Below, piece by piece: positions 24,603 to 32,796 of a DNA stretch of 64,000 nucleotides. The stretch is from Mucilaginibacter aurantiaciroseus (GTDB lineage Bacteria; Bacteroidota; Bacteroidia; Sphingobacteriales; Sphingobacteriaceae). Location: contig NZ_JAMXOF010000002.1 in the NCBI RefSeq assembly GCF_024055595.1, positions 62,001 through 126,000 on the forward strand, read 5' to 3'. Every line of letters begins with the position of its first letter. Within the stretch, counting starts at the first letter, position 1. A program made the position numbers and the translations under genes. Below the pieces are notes generated by a model that made no database searches, had not been told where the DNA came from, and worked only from the letters and a program-made list of their open reading frames with translations.

Positions 24603-24898
24603 TTAATTCATGACAGCGCTAAGGAAATCGGTAATGTTCTGCTCGCCGATTTCATTGGTAAACTCAACACTTTCAAACTCGTGCCAGGTATGATCTATCT
24701 CGTTATCCCATGTGCCTAAATGCTGGTCAGGCACATTCCATTTGTCGGCATAGAACCAGGTATCATCAATTAGTTTTAAAATGATGTGTTTCTCAATTTC
24801 TGCTAACGCGATGTTTGTCGGGTTGTTGAAGATTATGAAACTGTGATTTTTGTAATTGGCACCATCGCGATAGGGTAAAAGAGTTTGATGTTTGGCAT
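24603..24898 (-). pseudogene. Small conserved Bacteroidetes gene with a 1-bp frameshift
   Basis: ATG at 24898 starts MPNIKLFYP, then the frame closes 12 codons later. From the same spot the other frame reads YRDGANYKNHSFIIFNNPTN, ALAEIEKHIILKLIDDTWFY, ADKWNVPDQHLGTWDNEID and HTWHEFESVEFTNE to a TAA at 24603. Together they form one small protein of about 98 residues of a type I recognise as common in Bacteroidetes (K-L-x-Y-x-Y-R-D-G-x-N-Y-K start, HxWHEF end). One base is missing near 24872 in a TTTTACCC run. It is broken, or a sequencing error hides an intact gene. Confidence 0.75.
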
Positions 24899-24949
24899 AG
24901 GGCTAAGTTAGCCGGATGCTGGGTTGGTGTTAATCGGATATAAGTGAAG

Positions 24950-25723
24950 TTAACCTTTAAAGCGGCCGTTATGGATCTTCAGAAATTCTACATCTGGAAA
25001 AAACTTCTTTGGCTCTATTAAAGATTTTCCATCGTATGCGATAAAGTTTTCTCGGATGCTTTGGATGTTAGCGCTGTTCATCAGGATAGAAGACACTTTA
25101 ATCTTCAAGTCTTCAGTAATGGTTATCAATCCACGTTCAAAGGCCTTATCATGCAACGTATTTAAAGCTAAACCGTTGCGTGGATTGAGCCGATTGCCAG
25201 CGTTTAAACTCCACGGCAAAATATGGCTTGCGATCAATAACTCAGGTTGATTGATGCCAGTGATACAGCAGGTATCGGCAAAATTACTAAGCACCATTTT
25301 CCTAAATACGGTTTGGTCTAAGCGAACAACTACTTGTCGGACGGCTTCCCTGCCCACCATCGTTTCGGGTTCGACCAACTCGATAGGATTTAGTTGTTCG
25401 ATAGTCGTATTTTTCTTTTTAGCCAGTAGTGTTTCGCTCTCGATAAACAACTCATCCCAATTATTCATGTATTCGTTCCAAACTTTACGATCAAGTTTAC
25501 TTACGTTTGGTAAGCCCTTTACACCCCGTTCTAAAAGTTTAGGGTCGAAACTCGCGAAGTTGCCCAGTTTACGTGCGACCGCCGCAGGTGACCGACCAAT
25601 AACCTCCGCCCACTCTTTAACAATAGCATTCCCAGCACTCATCTTTCCAAAAGGAATTTTAGAGTACAGGTTGATCGCTAAAAGTAACTGTTCTTTTGTC
25701 CAGAGGGTTTGGCCTTCTTTCAT
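24950..25723 (-). CDS. HNH endonuclease with N-terminal SANT-like domain
   Basis: 257 residues. The N-terminal part (WTKEQLLLAINLYSKIPFGK, then IGRSPAAVARKLGNFASFDP) looks like a helical DNA-reading domain. The C-terminal HNH domain (PF13391-like) has CCITGINQPELLIASHILPW, the NPRNGLALNTLHDKAFE block and RGLITI, giving the His of SHILPW and the Asn/His of NGLALNTLHD expected at the metal site. Such proteins are found near restriction and defence genes, but none is proven here. A 53-residue zinc ribbon is encoded 2 bp upstream, so the two are one transcription unit. Confidence 0.88.
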   Translation of the reverse strand: MKEGQTLWTKEQLLLAINLYSKIPFGKMSAGNAIVKEWAEVIGRSPAAVARKLGNFASFDPKLLERGVKGLPNVSKLDRKVWNEYMNNWDELFIESETLLAKKKNTTIEQLNPIELVEPETMVGREAVRQVVVRLDQTVFRKMVLSNFADTCCITGINQPELLIASHILPWSLNAGNRLNPRNGLALNTLHDKAFERGLITITEDLKIKVSSILMNSANIQSIRENFIAYDGKSLIEPKKFFPDVEFLKIHNGRFKG

Positions 25724-25725
25724 GA

Positions 25726-25887
25726 TTAATCTACTACCTCGAAAAATACATATTTACATCTGTTATTTAAACACTCCTCTATTTTTAATTTTAATAGTGT
25801 GTGCATAAAATCAGAAATTAGGATAGTTCTTGCTCCGCATTCAGGGCAAGTTGTTGGTTGGTCGTTCACTAAATAATAATTATTCAT
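25726..25887 (-). CDS. 53-residue zinc-ribbon protein upstream of the HNH gene
   Basis: ATG at 25887, TAA at 25726-25728, 2 bp before the HNH start. Residues TCPECGARTILISDF and the later EECLNNRCKYVFF give two cysteine pairs (CxxC and CxxxxC), a zinc-ribbon pattern, in a very small protein of no known family. It was below the length of routine gene calls. The ATG sits inside an inverted repeat (ACTAAAT...ATTTAGT, 25867-25891), which could be an operator. The tight coupling to the nuclease suggests an accessory, antidote or DNA-binding partner; inference. Confidence 0.7.
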   Translation of the reverse strand: MNNYYLVNDQPTTCPECGARTILISDFMHTLLKLKIEECLNNRCKYVFFEVVD

Positions 25888-26081
25888 TTAGTAAATATAA
25901 TAATCTCAGAAGTGTGCTAAAGGCCTTGTCTCAATCTACCCTTGAAAAGCGGAACAAAATCGAATTTTTATTCTAATTCCCCATCCCAGACAAAACCATG
26001 TCAGTTCCAAACAACTCATTACCAATTGTTAACGAATGTTTGCCTGTGTGTTCATGCGTGAACGTGAACATTTCGTGAACA

Positions 26082-26447
26082 TTAATACCGCCCGATACTC
26101 AGCAATACCAATGTGCAAGCATAGTCGGTTTCGATGCCATTTTGGTGCGCTAATTGGCGAAGTTCTGTGTTTTCGGTGCCGGGGTTAAATATGATGCGTT
26201 TGGGGCGGGTGTTAATAATATAGTCGTACAGGGGCGGTTGGTTTTGCGGGCCTATGTACAGGGTAATAGTGTCTATATCGGTGTGGATAGTTTCGGGCTT
26301 TTCGATGGGTACGCCGGCTACTTCGCCGGTTTTAATGCCAACGTTTACAATGCTGTGCCCTCTGCCTACTAAGCGGTTGGCGGCAAGGTAAGCGTATCGG
26401 CTTGCGTCGGGCGTGGCGCCCAGTATCAGTGTTTTTTTATCGGCCAT
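26082..26447 (-). CDS. CoA-binding domain protein (YccU-like)
   Basis: 121 residues, single Rossmann domain: TLILGATPDASRYAYLAANR, GRGHSIVNVGIKTGEVAGVP, then DTITLYIGPQNQPPLYDYI and RIIFNPGTENTEL, ending in TDYACTLVLLSIGRY. This is the stand-alone CoA_binding family (related to succinyl-CoA synthetase alpha N-terminal domain). Some members bind CoA; physiological role unknown. Confidence 0.85.
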   Translation of the reverse strand: MADKKTLILGATPDASRYAYLAANRLVGRGHSIVNVGIKTGEVAGVPIEKPETIHTDIDTITLYIGPQNQPPLYDYIINTRPKRIIFNPGTENTELRQLAHQNGIETDYACTLVLLSIGRY

Positions 26448-26522
26448 GTAAGTATAACGTGTGGGGCTGGGAATTAGTTTGCAGTTTTGGTTTGGCAGTT
26501 TGCACGTTTACAATCGGGTAAA

Positions 26523-26723
26523 TTATCTCTTTTCGGTTTGCCTTGTTCTTACAAACACCAATACCACGCACCCGCCTATCAACGCAATCCCTGCCGACGC
26601 CAATACAATGCGCCAAGTTTGATGTTTTTCTATGCCTTTTATCAACCCGATAACGCCCTGGGTTAGCAGCACAATAAAGATGAGCAAAGACGGAAGCAGT
26701 TTTTGGCGGGTAGTTTTTTCCAT
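26523..26723 (-). CDS. Small two-helix membrane protein
   Basis: 66 residues with two transmembrane helices (about 10-27 and 36-54) and positively charged ends. No family recognised. The 75-bp gap to the CoA-binding gene contains a TTTGGCAGTTTGC-type simple repeat (26471-26512). Confidence 0.5.
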   Translation of the reverse strand: MEKTTRQKLLPSLLIFIVLLTQGVIGLIKGIEKHQTWRIVLASAGIALIGGCVVLVFVRTRQTEKR

Positions 26724-26771
26724 ACCTAAAGCTGCAGTAAAAATGTTTAAATAAGCAAGTTGGATACTTTT

Positions 26772-26809
26772 CTATCGAAGATTGCCACGCTACCGCTCGC
26801 AATAATGCG
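26772..26809. repeat. Dispersed CGTCATTGCGAG repeat, solitary half
   Basis: CTATCGAAGATTGCCACGCT followed by ACCGCTCGCAATAATGCG is the inverted form of the repeat seen as pairs at 52313-53730. Here only one arm is found, between the small membrane protein and pdhB's terminator. Confidence 0.7.
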
Positions 26810-26833
26810 CGGAGAGAGGGGATAGAAACGAAA

Positions 26834-26858
26834 AAGGCTCCGACTTATCGGAGCCTTT
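26834..26858 (-). terminator. Terminator of pdhB
   Basis: AGGCTCCGA and TCGGAGCCT pair perfectly around CTTA, with A/T runs on both sides. It lies 21 bp after the pdhB stop and can act on both strands. Confidence 0.8.
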
Positions 26859-26878
26859 CTAATATTTTGTAGTTACGG

Positions 26879-27862
26879 TTATTTGGTAACGTACATTACT
26901 TCTTTTACTGCTTTAATCACACGCTCGGGGTTTGGCAGATATTCTTGGATCAGGGTTGGTGCGTACGGCAATGGTACGTCGCCACCTGTTATGCGCAGTA
27001 CCGGTGCATCTAAGTAATCGAACGCGTCTTTTTGTACTTTAAATGCTATCTCGGTAGCAATAGAACCTAAAGGCCAGCTTTCTTCCACAATTACCAAACG
27101 GTTTGTTTTTTTAACCGATGCAATAACGGTATCGTAATCAATAGGGCGTACGGTACGTAAATCGATAACCTCTGCGTGGATACCTTCTTTTTCAAGTTCG
27201 GCAGCAGCGGCGTTAACCACTTTCATTATTTTACCAAAACCAACTAAAGTAACATCGCTGCCTTGTTTAGTTACGTTTGCTTTACCTATTTCAATGTAGT
27301 AAGTTTCTTCGGGCACTTCACCTTTGTCACCATACATCAACTCAGATTCCATAAAAATAACCGGATCCGGATCTATAATGGCTGATTTTAAAAGACCTTT
27401 TGCATCGTAAGGGTTTGATGGAACAACCACTTTTAAGCCGGGGCAGTTTGCATACCAGTTTTCGAAACACTGGCTGTGCTGCGAGCTTAACATACCCGCG
27501 TTACCTGTTGGGCCGCGGAATACAATTGGCACAGAGAACTGGCCACCACTCATCGACATGATTTTAGCTGCACCGTTGATGATCTGATCGATAGCTACCA
27601 ACGAGAAATTGAACGTCATGAACTCGATAATTGGCTTCAAACCATTCATGGCCGAACCGATGCCTATACCGGCAAAGCCTAATTCAGAGATAGGCGTATC
27701 TATAACACGTTTAGCACTGAACTCGTCAAGCATACCCTGGCTTACTTTGTAGGCACCGTTGTATTCGGCAACTTCTTCACCCATTAGGTACACATTCTCA
27801 TCCTTGCGCATCTCTTCCTGCATGGCTTCCCTTAGCGCTTCCCTGAATTGTATTTCTCTCAT
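26879..27862 (-). CDS. pdhB: Pyruvate dehydrogenase E1 component, beta subunit
   Basis: 327 residues from ATG 27862 (MREIQFREALREAMQEEMRK); an in-frame extension to 27934 is upstream of the promoter and rejected. It is the transketolase-like pyrimidine-binding and C-terminal half of the alpha2beta2 E1, which decarboxylates pyruvate with thiamine diphosphate and acetylates lipoyl-E2. Motifs include LMGEEVAEYNGAYKVSQGML, SELGFAGIGIGSAMNGLKPI, and VIDLRTVRPID, VEESWPLGSIATEIAF. The E1 alpha gene is not adjacent, so subunits are encoded apart. It has its own promoter and terminator. Confidence 0.95.
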   Translation of the reverse strand: MREIQFREALREAMQEEMRKDENVYLMGEEVAEYNGAYKVSQGMLDEFSAKRVIDTPISELGFAGIGIGSAMNGLKPIIEFMTFNFSLVAIDQIINGAAKIMSMSGGQFSVPIVFRGPTGNAGMLSSQHSQCFENWYANCPGLKVVVPSNPYDAKGLLKSAIIDPDPVIFMESELMYGDKGEVPEETYYIEIGKANVTKQGSDVTLVGFGKIMKVVNAAAAELEKEGIHAEVIDLRTVRPIDYDTVIASVKKTNRLVIVEESWPLGSIATEIAFKVQKDAFDYLDAPVLRITGGDVPLPYAPTLIQEYLPNPERVIKAVKEVMYVTK

Positions 27863-27893
27863 TATGTTGTTAAAATGAAGTTTTTTACGACCG

Positions 27894-27923
27894 CAAATAT
27901 AATCACTAATGTGTAAAATGCAA
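27894..27923 (-). promoter_or_regulatory. Promoter of pdhB
   Basis: Read on the minus strand: TTG (27921-27923), exactly 19 bases, then TATATTTG (27894-27901). This matches the Bacteroidetes consensus TTG-N19-TAnnTTTG completely, 32 bp upstream of the pdhB ATG. It fixes the start at 27862 and shows pdhB is transcribed separately from the M23 peptidase gene. Confidence 0.75.
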
Positions 27924-27960
27924 TCGGGTGGCATATATAATAAAGTTTTACAATTAAGCC

Positions 27961-28665
27961 TTACGCTTTGTTCGCATCAGCAAATTGTAAAATCAGTTCC
28001 GGGTCCGGTATATTTCCCAAATATTCGGCTTTGCGCGAGTATTGTCCAACACCGGGATAGTCGCCCCGGGCGTCGCCAATATCCAGCATCAATTGAAAGT
28101 GCAGGTGCGGCGGCCAGTGGCCGTTTTCTGTTGCGTGGCCCAAGGTTGCTATTTGTTGGTTTATGCTGATGGATTGGCTAATCTGCAATTTTACCAAACT
28201 CGCGCGGCTTAAATGCCCGTATAAACTATATAGGGTTAACCCATCCAGATGATGTTGTAGGATGATGGTCGGCCCGTAATCGCCAAAATTGTCGTTGTCG
28301 GCAAAGCTGTGTACGGTTCCTGCCAGTGGCGAATAAACGGGCGTACCGGCATTACCCCAGATGTCTACCCCAAGGTGCAGGCGGCGTGGCTCGTCGTCCG
28401 TATCAAATAAAGCGCTGCGATTATAAATGGTGCGATGCTCCATGTAGCCGCCAATGCCGTAGCTGGCATTATTATCGGATAGTTTTTGTTTGATCCACTG
28501 GCTAAAGGCCTCGGTATCGGCAACCATTTCGGATGTTAACTCCGCATTGGCGGCGGTAAAGTCAAACGGATATAGCTTATCGCTTTTAACATCAAAGTCC
28601 ACCACTTTGCCAATGGCACCGGGGTGGACTTTAATGTAAGCTGCTAATTTTTCGGTAGCAAGCAT
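27961..28665 (-). CDS. M23 family metallopeptidase (LytM-like)
   Basis: 234 residues without a signal peptide in the annotated start. The M23 domain (about 120-215) has HLGVDIW (first His and Asp ligands), GTPVYSPLAGTVHSF and the closing WPPHLHFQL (HxH ligands). Family enzymes cut peptide cross-links in peptidoglycan; the lack of an export signal and the substrate loop GPTIILQHHLDGLTLYSLYG make a cytosolic or atypical role possible. It lies 6 bp after rbfA and is probably read from the same operon. Confidence 0.88.
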   Translation of the reverse strand: MLATEKLAAYIKVHPGAIGKVVDFDVKSDKLYPFDFTAANAELTSEMVADTEAFSQWIKQKLSDNNASYGIGGYMEHRTIYNRSALFDTDDEPRRLHLGVDIWGNAGTPVYSPLAGTVHSFADNDNFGDYGPTIILQHHLDGLTLYSLYGHLSRASLVKLQISQSISINQQIATLGHATENGHWPPHLHFQLMLDIGDARGDYPGVGQYSRKAEYLGNIPDPELILQFADANKA

Positions 28666-28671
28666 AGTAGT

Positions 28672-29052
28672 TTAGCTTTCTTCTTCAGTATCGGGCTGGC
28701 GTGGCTCGTGGCTTATTTTGTCGAAGATCTTCTCCATCCGCTCTACATATTCGCTGGTATCATCAACAAAAAACTCCAGTTGGGGTATCACCCTCACCTG
28801 GTCTTTAATGCGGGCGCCAAGCTTATAGCGAATCTCCGACGCATGCAGTTTAATGGTTTGCAGCGCGGTTTGGTTATCGGTGTTGTTAAAAAAGCTCAGG
28901 AAGATGCGGGCGATGGCCAGATCGGGCGTAACGCGTACCTTGGTAATTGTAACCAACGTGTGCGGAAGGTAATTCATGCCCTCGCGTTGAAATATCGCGG
29001 CCAGGTCCTGCTGTATTACCCCGGCAAATTTTTGCTGACGTTTAGATTCCAT
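28672..29052 (-). CDS. rbfA: Ribosome-binding factor A
   Basis: 126 residues. RbfA binds the 30S subunit and helps mature the 5' end of 16S rRNA, especially in the cold. The KH-like fold is visible: QQDLAAIFQREGMNYL, LVTITKVRVTPDLAIARIFL, IRYKLGARIKDQVRVIPQLE and FFVDDTSEYVERMEKIFD. An acidic tail (ISHEPRQPDTEEES) follows. The permease at 29141 precedes it with a gap of 88 bp and the M23 gene follows at 6 bp. Confidence 0.94.
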   Translation of the reverse strand: MESKRQQKFAGVIQQDLAAIFQREGMNYLPHTLVTITKVRVTPDLAIARIFLSFFNNTDNQTALQTIKLHASEIRYKLGARIKDQVRVIPQLEFFVDDTSEYVERMEKIFDKISHEPRQPDTEEES

Positions 29053-29140
29053 AGTATTTAATAAACGCCTTTGGGGCGAATGAGTTTTTAATTATTATTT
29101 GGCGAAGGTAATGGTTAAAGCTAATGAATTGAAAATGCTT

Positions 29141-30367
29141 CTACAAATCTGCTTTTATCTCGCCTAATCTTTTAACACTTAAACTTGAGCTAATACCCGA
29201 TGCAATTACAGCTATCATTGTAACGGTAAAAAATACCAAACCAATATCGCTTAGTTTAAAGGCAACGGGATAAGCATCAAGCACTGATAAGGCCGAGCCC
29301 ATTTTAATAAAGCCGAATTGCTTTTGGATCAAACAAACAATAAGACCTAATGCCAGGCCGGTTACGCAACCGATAAAAGAGATCATCATCCCCTCAAAAA
29401 AGAAGATGCGCTGTATAAGCCCTTTGTTTGCGCCAAGGCTGGTTAGTATGGCAATGTCCTTCCGTTTATCTATTACCAGCATGGTTAACGAGCCAATGAT
29501 GTTAAAAATGGCGATGATGAGCACAAACGTGAGGATCATAAATATCGACCATCGCTCGTAATTGATGGTTTTATAAAGTTCGGTGTTCTGCTCTTTGCGA
29601 TTGCGTACGGTAAAGCTTTTGCCTATTCGTTCTTCAATACTTTCCTGCACTTCATCCAGGTCAGTTCCTGTTTTATAATTAAGTTCTAATGACGATACCT
29701 GGTTGGGCTGGTCGAGCAGGTCGCGGGTAAATTCTATGGGGGTGATGATGAGGTCGTCAAAATCCTGCTGGATGCCGAACACGCCGGATGGTTGTATTGA
29801 CCGGAAAACAAAATCGTTCATCGGGTCGGTAGAGGTGCCCGCATTCCGCCTTGGCGAAAAGACCTGTAGCGATGTAAACTGGTTCTTTAAACTCACCCCC
29901 AAACTACCCTGCACGGTTGAACCAATCACCGCAAAATTTTCTCCCTTATCTTTCAGCGTGAACGAACCAAACTGGATGGTACTGTCCAGCATCCGTCCCT
30001 TTAAAAAGTCGTCGCTTACGCCTTTTACCGTAGCAATGAAGGATCTACCCGAGTATCGGATCAACGCCTTCTCCTGCAATACCTGCGTATAAGATACCAC
30101 CCGTACATCTTTCCCAAGCGCGTTAAAATAAGGCGTGTTTGGGTCGAAGGTTTTGCCCATGCGGGGCTCTATCTTTAACTCGGGCGTAAAGTTGCTGTAT
30201 AGCGATAAGATAACACTTTCCAACCCATTAAACACCGAAAGGATAATGATAAGCGCCGCGCTGCCAACCAGTACACCCAATATGGAGATACCCGATATAA
30301 TGTTGATGGCGTGCGTCTGTTTTTTTGAAAACAGGTACCTTTTGGCTATGTAGATAGAGGTGTTCAA
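29141..30367 (-). CDS. ABC transporter permease, LolC/LolE (FtsX) type
   Basis: 408 residues. One N-terminal transmembrane helix (NIISGISILGVLVGSAALII), a large periplasmic loop (about 50-270) and three C-terminal helices (about 275-300, 325-345, 370-395), the MacB/FtsX layout. The start SIYIAKRYLFSKKQTHAINI is the signature of LolC/LolE, which extract lipoproteins from the inner membrane. LolD (the ATPase) is not adjacent. Other FtsX-family functions remain possible. It begins 12 bp after the MBL gene stop, so the two could share a transcript. Confidence 0.85.
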   Translation of the reverse strand: MNTSIYIAKRYLFSKKQTHAINIISGISILGVLVGSAALIIILSVFNGLESVILSLYSNFTPELKIEPRMGKTFDPNTPYFNALGKDVRVVSYTQVLQEKALIRYSGRSFIATVKGVSDDFLKGRMLDSTIQFGSFTLKDKGENFAVIGSTVQGSLGVSLKNQFTSLQVFSPRRNAGTSTDPMNDFVFRSIQPSGVFGIQQDFDDLIITPIEFTRDLLDQPNQVSSLELNYKTGTDLDEVQESIEERIGKSFTVRNRKEQNTELYKTINYERWSIFMILTFVLIIAIFNIIGSLTMLVIDKRKDIAILTSLGANKGLIQRIFFFEGMMISFIGCVTGLALGLIVCLIQKQFGFIKMGSALSVLDAYPVAFKLSDIGLVFFTVTMIAVIASGISSSLSVKRLGEIKADL

Positions 30368-30379
30368 ATGCGTTTTATA

Positions 30380-31015
30380 TTACAAATATGGATTGGTTTG
30401 TTTCTCGTAGCCTATGGTAGTTTCGGGGCCATGGCCGGGGTAAACTGTACAATCATCGGGCAGGGCAAAAAGTTTTTCTTCGATATTTTTTACCAGCGTG
30501 GTAAAATCACCTCCCGGCAGATCAGTGCGGCCAATGCTGTTGCGGAATAATACGTCGCCGCCTATTAGTATGTTAGCCACTTTATCGTAAAAACACAAAT
30601 GCGCAGGCGAATGGCCGGGCGCGAAAATCAGTTCCAATTTGGTATTTCCAAATTTAACGGCGCCTGTTTCGGGCAGGTAAGTATCCGGCAGCGGCGATGG
30701 CTCGTACCTTAAACCCATTGATGGCGCATAGGCCACAACAGCAGCTAAAGTATCCGATTCGCCTTTGTGGAATTGTGGTTTTAAGCCGTACTGGTCAAAT
30801 ACAAATTTATTACCCAGTACATGGTCTATATGGCAATGTGTGTTTAAAAGCAGAACAGGCTTTAGGTTATTGTGTTTAATGAAATTGGTAACCGTGTTTT
30901 GCTCGGCAGCCGTGTACATACCCGGGTCGATGATCGCGCATTCGCCGGTTTCATCAAACAATAAATAGGTATTCTCCTGGTAGGGGTTATTTACAAAGGA
31001 TTGAACGGTAGCCAT
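30380..31015 (-). CDS. MBL-fold hydrolase, glyoxalase II-like
   Basis: 211 residues. Metal motif THCHIDHVLGN (HxHxDH) about residue 60, then FAPGHSPAHLCFYD, IGGDVLFRNSIGRTDLPGGD and VYPGHGPETTIGYEK, which supply the remaining His and Asp ligands. Pattern and length match the glyoxalase II-related subgroup widespread in bacteria; the substrate (for example S-lactoylglutathione or another thioester) is unproven. It lies directly upstream of the LolC/E-type permease. Confidence 0.9.
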   Translation of the reverse strand: MATVQSFVNNPYQENTYLLFDETGECAIIDPGMYTAAEQNTVTNFIKHNNLKPVLLLNTHCHIDHVLGNKFVFDQYGLKPQFHKGESDTLAAVVAYAPSMGLRYEPSPLPDTYLPETGAVKFGNTKLELIFAPGHSPAHLCFYDKVANILIGGDVLFRNSIGRTDLPGGDFTTLVKNIEEKLFALPDDCTVYPGHGPETTIGYEKQTNPYL

Positions 31016-31049
31016 GATGCAAAAGTAAGGAAATAGTTTATACCACTCT

Positions 31050-31127
31050 TATGCCACGGCGAGCTTGTCGAACCATTTGCGAACAGACCAACGCGCGTCC
31101 TTCGACAGGCTTGGGATAACAGGCTCA
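31050..31127. repeat. Dispersed GAGCTTGTCGAA hairpin repeat
   Basis: CGAGCTTGTCGAAC (31061 onward) and its partner GTCCTTCGACAGGCTTGGGAT (31098 onward) are imperfect inverted copies around a 30-bp loop. It fills the 120-bp spacer between gldD and the MBL gene. This motif is a familiar intergenic repeat in Bacteroidetes. Confidence 0.6.
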
Positions 31128-31135
31128 CCGCCTCT

Positions 31136-31738
31136 TTAATTCTTCCACCTAAAGCTCTTGATCATCAGATCCACATCCTTCTTTATAAAATTAAGTACGG
31201 GTTGGATAGAGTCAAGCCTCGGTTCGGAGTTAAAGTAAAGTGCGCCGCGCAGGTAATGGCGGGTGCTATCCGTAAGGTAAAATTGTGCCGAGGATGCCGC
31301 GTTGCCGTCAATGGTATAGTAAATACCATAAACCTTGCGGTCGGGGTAGGTAATTACGCCTTCATCTATAGAGGTTGCTTTTACGCTATGCTTAAAACTT
31401 AACTTGTGGGCATCCTCTATCAACTCATTAAATTCTTTTTTAGACGTGATAGGCTCGTAGCTTAAATGCAGTGTGGCGTTAAACTGCGGGAACTGGATAT
31501 TTTGCCAGCAAGGTTTTGCCCCCCTGGATTTATCAGGCTCCACCTTGCTGTATTTTGGGTAATCGAACGTAAAGGGGCAGCCTTCGGTATAGGGCTGGTA
31601 TTGTTTTGCAGGATAAACAATGCGGTAATAACCCCTCGGTTTTGGCGAATAGTCGGCGTTGCTACCGCAGGCAGCCAAAAACAGTACAACTATTAAAAGC
31701 ACAAAATATCTCACGGGTGTTTTTGTTTTGAGTTCCAT
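31136..31738 (-). CDS. gldD: Gliding motility lipoprotein GldD
   Basis: 200 residues. A signal peptide with lipobox (VLFLAACG, Cys near 25) is followed by the GldD body: KPRGYYRIVYPAKQYQPYTE, CPFTFDYPKYSKVEPD, CWQNIQFPQFNATLHLSY, ITYPDRKVYGIYYTIDGNAA and DLMIKSFRWKN at the end. GldD is needed for gliding and for type IX secretion-linked functions in Bacteroidetes. Its start overlaps the aroE 3' end by 28 bp, so translation is coupled to aroE. Confidence 0.9.
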   Translation of the reverse strand: MELKTKTPVRYFVLLIVVLFLAACGSNADYSPKPRGYYRIVYPAKQYQPYTEGCPFTFDYPKYSKVEPDKSRGAKPCWQNIQFPQFNATLHLSYEPITSKKEFNELIEDAHKLSFKHSVKATSIDEGVITYPDRKVYGIYYTIDGNAASSAQFYLTDSTRHYLRGALYFNSEPRLDSIQPVLNFIKKDVDLMIKSFRWKN

Positions 31739-32511
31739 ATTTCCCAGGCCTTTTCTGCCTGCAATACTAACATTTCATATCCATTTTTTGTAGCGGCACC
31801 CTGCTCCGCACCCTTTTTCAGGAAAAGCGTTTGTTCCGGGTTGTAGATCAGGTCAAACAAAAGGTGGTCTTCTGTTACACCCTCGTAAGGGATTGGCGGG
31901 CATTCATCCACATTGGGGTGTGTACCAATAGGCGTTGTATTGATGATGAGTTTATTATCCGCGACATCCTTAACCGTCAAATCGTTGAATAAAATATTGC
32001 CTTCGGCAGTTTTGCGGGTTACACATTTGTAGGGGATCTCTTTATTATCCAGCACGCACTTTACGGCCCTTGCCGCGCCGCCGTCGCCCAGGATCAAAGC
32101 GGTCTGGTGCTTATCCGTCAGTAGCGGACTTAGCGACATTTCAAATCCGTAAATATCAGTATTGTAACCCTCCAGCCTAAAATCGTGGCCTTTTACACCC
32201 ATCTCGCCGGAGAAGGCTGCCTGTAACGGGCTTTCGGATGTAATGCGGATACAGTTTACCGCGCCTGCGGCCTTGGCGTCATGTTCAATCCAATCCAGGT
32301 ATTGTAAAACGTTTATTTTGTGAGGGATGGTTACGTTAAGGCCGCAAAGGGTTGGGTTCTCATGTAGTAATTTTGGCAGGTCGTTAATATTTTCGAGGGG
32401 GTAAAGCTCGTAGGTGCAATCCTCGATCTTTTCTGTTGCAAATTTCTCGGTAAAGTATTTTTTAGAGAATGAGTGTGTTAGCGGGAACCCGATTAGGCCA
32501 TAATGTTTCAT
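31711..32511 (-). CDS. aroE: Shikimate dehydrogenase
   Basis: 266 residues. It reduces 3-dehydroshikimate to shikimate with NADPH in aromatic amino acid synthesis. Motifs: YGLIGFPLTHSFSKKYF (shikimate-binding, SxS), LCGLNVTIPHKINVLQYLD (catalytic Lys), ALILGDGGAARAVKCVL (NADP-binding GxGGAxxA), NTTPIGTHP and KKGAEQGAATKNGYEML. It is transcribed just before gldD and overlaps it. Confidence 0.95.
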   Translation of the reverse strand: MKHYGLIGFPLTHSFSKKYFTEKFATEKIEDCTYELYPLENINDLPKLLHENPTLCGLNVTIPHKINVLQYLDWIEHDAKAAGAVNCIRITSESPLQAAFSGEMGVKGHDFRLEGYNTDIYGFEMSLSPLLTDKHQTALILGDGGAARAVKCVLDNKEIPYKCVTRKTAEGNILFNDLTVKDVADNKLIINTTPIGTHPNVDECPPIPYEGVTEDHLLFDLIYNPEQTLFLKKGAEQGAATKNGYEMLVLQAEKAWEIWNSKQKHP

Positions 32512-32745
32512 TGCCGGCAGTTTTATAAAAGTGTAATATTAGCAACAATACGGCAACAATAATAGTTTTTTCTGTTTTATACCGATGCTTTCACCAGCTC
32601 TGTAAAAGCGTTCAATTAAACGGTTAATGTTTGTCGTTACGGCAAATACGAGAGGTGTAGGGTTTTGCCCTTTGTTGATGTTGGCTGTAGCCTGCATCCA
32701 TTTTGGACCATAAAGGTTGCTTTTGTTTCTTTTTGATAAAATAAA

Positions 32746-32774
32746 AAAGCCGTCCGAAATGTCGGGACGGCTTT
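32746..32774 (-). terminator. Terminator of the methyltransferase gene
   Basis: AAAGCCGTCC pairs with GGACGGCTTT around a short loop; A/T runs flank both sides. It sits 23 bp after the stop of the gene at 32797. The rest of 32512-32745 holds no gene. Confidence 0.75.
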
Positions 32775-32796
32775 AAGTATTTTAAAGACGGTTTCC

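Noticed and set aside
26437..26802. 121-codon frame overlapping the small membrane protein
   Set aside because: It runs through a dispersed repeat and the opposite frame is the better two-helix protein.
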